26,387 nt of DNA, from positions 1-26,387 of the forward strand of contig CBDUZW010000072.1 in assembly GCA_965371805.1 (NCBI GenBank). The letters are read 5' to 3'. Numbering within the stretch: the first letter of the stretch is position 1; the number at the start of each line of letters is the position of its first letter. The stretch comes from JAOZTV01 sp965371805. GTDB lineage: Bacteria; Acidobacteriota; Aminicenantia; UBA2199. The notes below the pieces were generated by a model. It saw only the letters and a program-made list of their open reading frames with translations. It ran no database searches and was not told the DNA's origin. The position numbers and the translations under genes are program-made. Shown piece after piece: positions 26,101 through 26,387 of the stretch.

Positions 26101-26300
26101 CAGATGGTGTTTCAGAGGCTATGAATACTAAAGATGAACTTTATGGAACAAAGAGATTAATGGACTTAATTAAAGGAATTGAAACAAAAGAGAAGAGCCC
26201 AAAAGAGATAATCAATATTATAATGAGTAATATAGGAGAATTTTCAAATGGAGAACCTCAAAGAGATGATATAACAATAGTAATAATGAAAGTGAAGTAA
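23160..26300 (+). CDS. Propeller / Y_Y_Y sensor with cytoplasmic SpoIIE-type phosphatase
   Basis: A 1046-residue membrane sensor. An N-terminal signal/anchor (about 4-20) is followed by at least 12 two-component-regulator propeller repeats of the form W-[IV]-G-T-x3-G-[IL]-N-[KR]-[FY], consistent with two seven-bladed propellers (about 30-655). A Y_Y_Y domain (about 690-765) contains KYAYKLDNFDKVW and PGEYIFRVKGSN. One membrane helix lies near 772-790. The C-terminal PP2C/SpoIIE phosphatase (about 800-1046) keeps its metal-binding acids in GGDFYDY, IGDVSGKAMKAAM, YTDGVSEA and RDDIT. In hybrid relatives a histidine kinase takes this place. Periplasmic ligand binding probably controls dephosphorylation of an anti-anti-sigma factor; no such partner is in the window. 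AGGAG precedes ATG 23160. Confidence 0.9.
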   Translation: MSKKLILIITIIFMINLINIFGNYPINHDIRFEHINQMDGLSQGSINCMTQDKNGFMWFGTQSGLNKYDGYKFEVFLNDPDDQFSISFNYITALFEDIKGDLWVGTQNGLNRFITSEKRFVRYYSSSNINSISNNTITAICEDKNGDIWVGTPNGLNRYNYKNNNFKRYINNNKEGDINNIRISSLFKDKNGILWIGTIGGGINKYIEGKDAFINYESRDNNVKFITTLFEDHSGEFWIGTFGRGIAIFKRKKKDFVFYNHKTNDPKSLSHNRINFIFESKNNMLWVGTPNGLNRFNRREENFYIYKSNVSNAFSLSFNMVSAMFEDNNGILWIGTLGRGLNKFTKRSDFFKKHIPEPQNPNSLSNSFVYSIIEDKKKNLWVGTQGGGINKINRELNQFSFYRFNRSDGKSISSDYISCLFEDKEDNIWIGTFGNGINKYIKKENSFKRYIPGINAPGAISNVKYILESDKSPGVLWLATAGSGLVKFNKKKELFELFFTSIGRESDPSSVKFKNMHENLNSNTIYFLYEAPSKPGYIFVSTDKGLSGFNFKNNKIEAEYTVKDGLPDNVIYAVLEDSNGFLWLSTNKGISKFNIENNTFLNYDIEDGLQGMEFNGVSAFKNSSGEMFFGGTNGFNSFFPDKIIKNKKIPAIYITDFKVFNESIKIGKNSTLKKDICEVGKIILPYYKNTFTFEFVALDYTAPRKNKYAYKLDNFDKVWHFVDYKKRSAQYMNINPGEYIFRVKGSNSDGVWNETGVEIKLIINPPFWNTWSFRISTFLLILLIFLILYKKRMSNVSSRLRLETELSAAHNAQMSIMPQSDPNIEGYEISGLCIPASEVGGDFYDYLWLDENRSNFGIAIGDVSGKAMKAAMTAIMTNGILFSQASESNSIKDIMTKINKPIYLKTEKQVFTALCLVSININSKIMSFTNAGLSEPIIKSGNSVTRIKQKGIKFPLGIKKDSKYLENDIQLKSGDTLLLYTDGVSEAMNTKDELYGTKRLMDLIKGIETKEKSPKEIINIIMSNIGEFSNGEPQRDDITIVIMKVK

Positions 26301-26387
26301 ATTAGATCAAATACAAAAAATGTCTGGAAAGCATTGTTGAAGTTCAGAAACATATTAGACTCTGATCCCCCAAAAAACCCAAATGAT

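Overview
This looks like a chromosomal segment from an AT-rich (by eye roughly 30% GC), Gram-negative and probably anaerobic bacterium. The outer membrane is indicated by an ExbB/ExbD/TonB set, a family S46 peptidase with a signal peptide, and remnants of two outer-membrane beta-barrel proteins. Anaerobiosis is suggested by an aldehyde ferredoxin oxidoreductase homologue and a short ThiC-type radical SAM enzyme. S46 and M3 peptidases, DUF5916 remnants and a propeller/SpoIIE sensor would fit an FCB-group, Aminicenantes-like or similar lineage, but no rRNA or other marker is present to settle this.

Layout. 1-1014: a possible toxin-antitoxin module (small protein plus MNT/AbiEii-type nucleotidyltransferase) behind a strong promoter and an in-frame leader ORF. 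1125-1288: a long symmetrical hairpin element with no coding content, ending in the stop codon of the next gene. 1282-4114 (minus): tonB-like, exbB, exbD and a DUF89 phosphatase in one operon, divergent from thiC. 4362-11245 (plus): thiC-like, MBL hydrolase, yebC, ruvC, ruvA, ruvB and an AOR-family oxidoreductase, tightly packed. 11570-12559: an orphan TRAP-type solute-binding protein followed by the broken C-terminus of a beta-barrel protein. 12767-16428: an operon of SDR dehydrogenase, YtcJ-like amidohydrolase and a methyltransferase with an extra C-terminal domain. 16429-18189: a gene graveyard with a frameshifted lipoprotein, a secreted Tyr-rich/Lys-Arg-rich protein, a DUF5916 C-terminal remnant and an unidentified ORF remnant. 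18190-22591: two exported peptidases, M3 and S46, separated by a perfect 18-bp hairpin that contains a leader ORF. 22692-26300: a SLOG-fold protein and a large propeller/Y_Y_Y/SpoIIE sensor phosphatase.

Functionally, yebC-ruvCAB is the standard recombination (Holliday junction) cluster. The two peptidases suggest peptide scavenging in the periplasm; the S46 enzyme carries the Arg that marks DPP11-type (Asp/Glu) specificity. The TonB set supplies energy for outer-membrane uptake, but no intact receptor lies in the window. No tRNA, rRNA, CRISPR array, intact transposase or prophage was seen. The least described items are the long hairpin element, the secreted Lys/Arg-rich protein, the methyltransferase fusion and the leader-ORF hairpin before the S46 gene.
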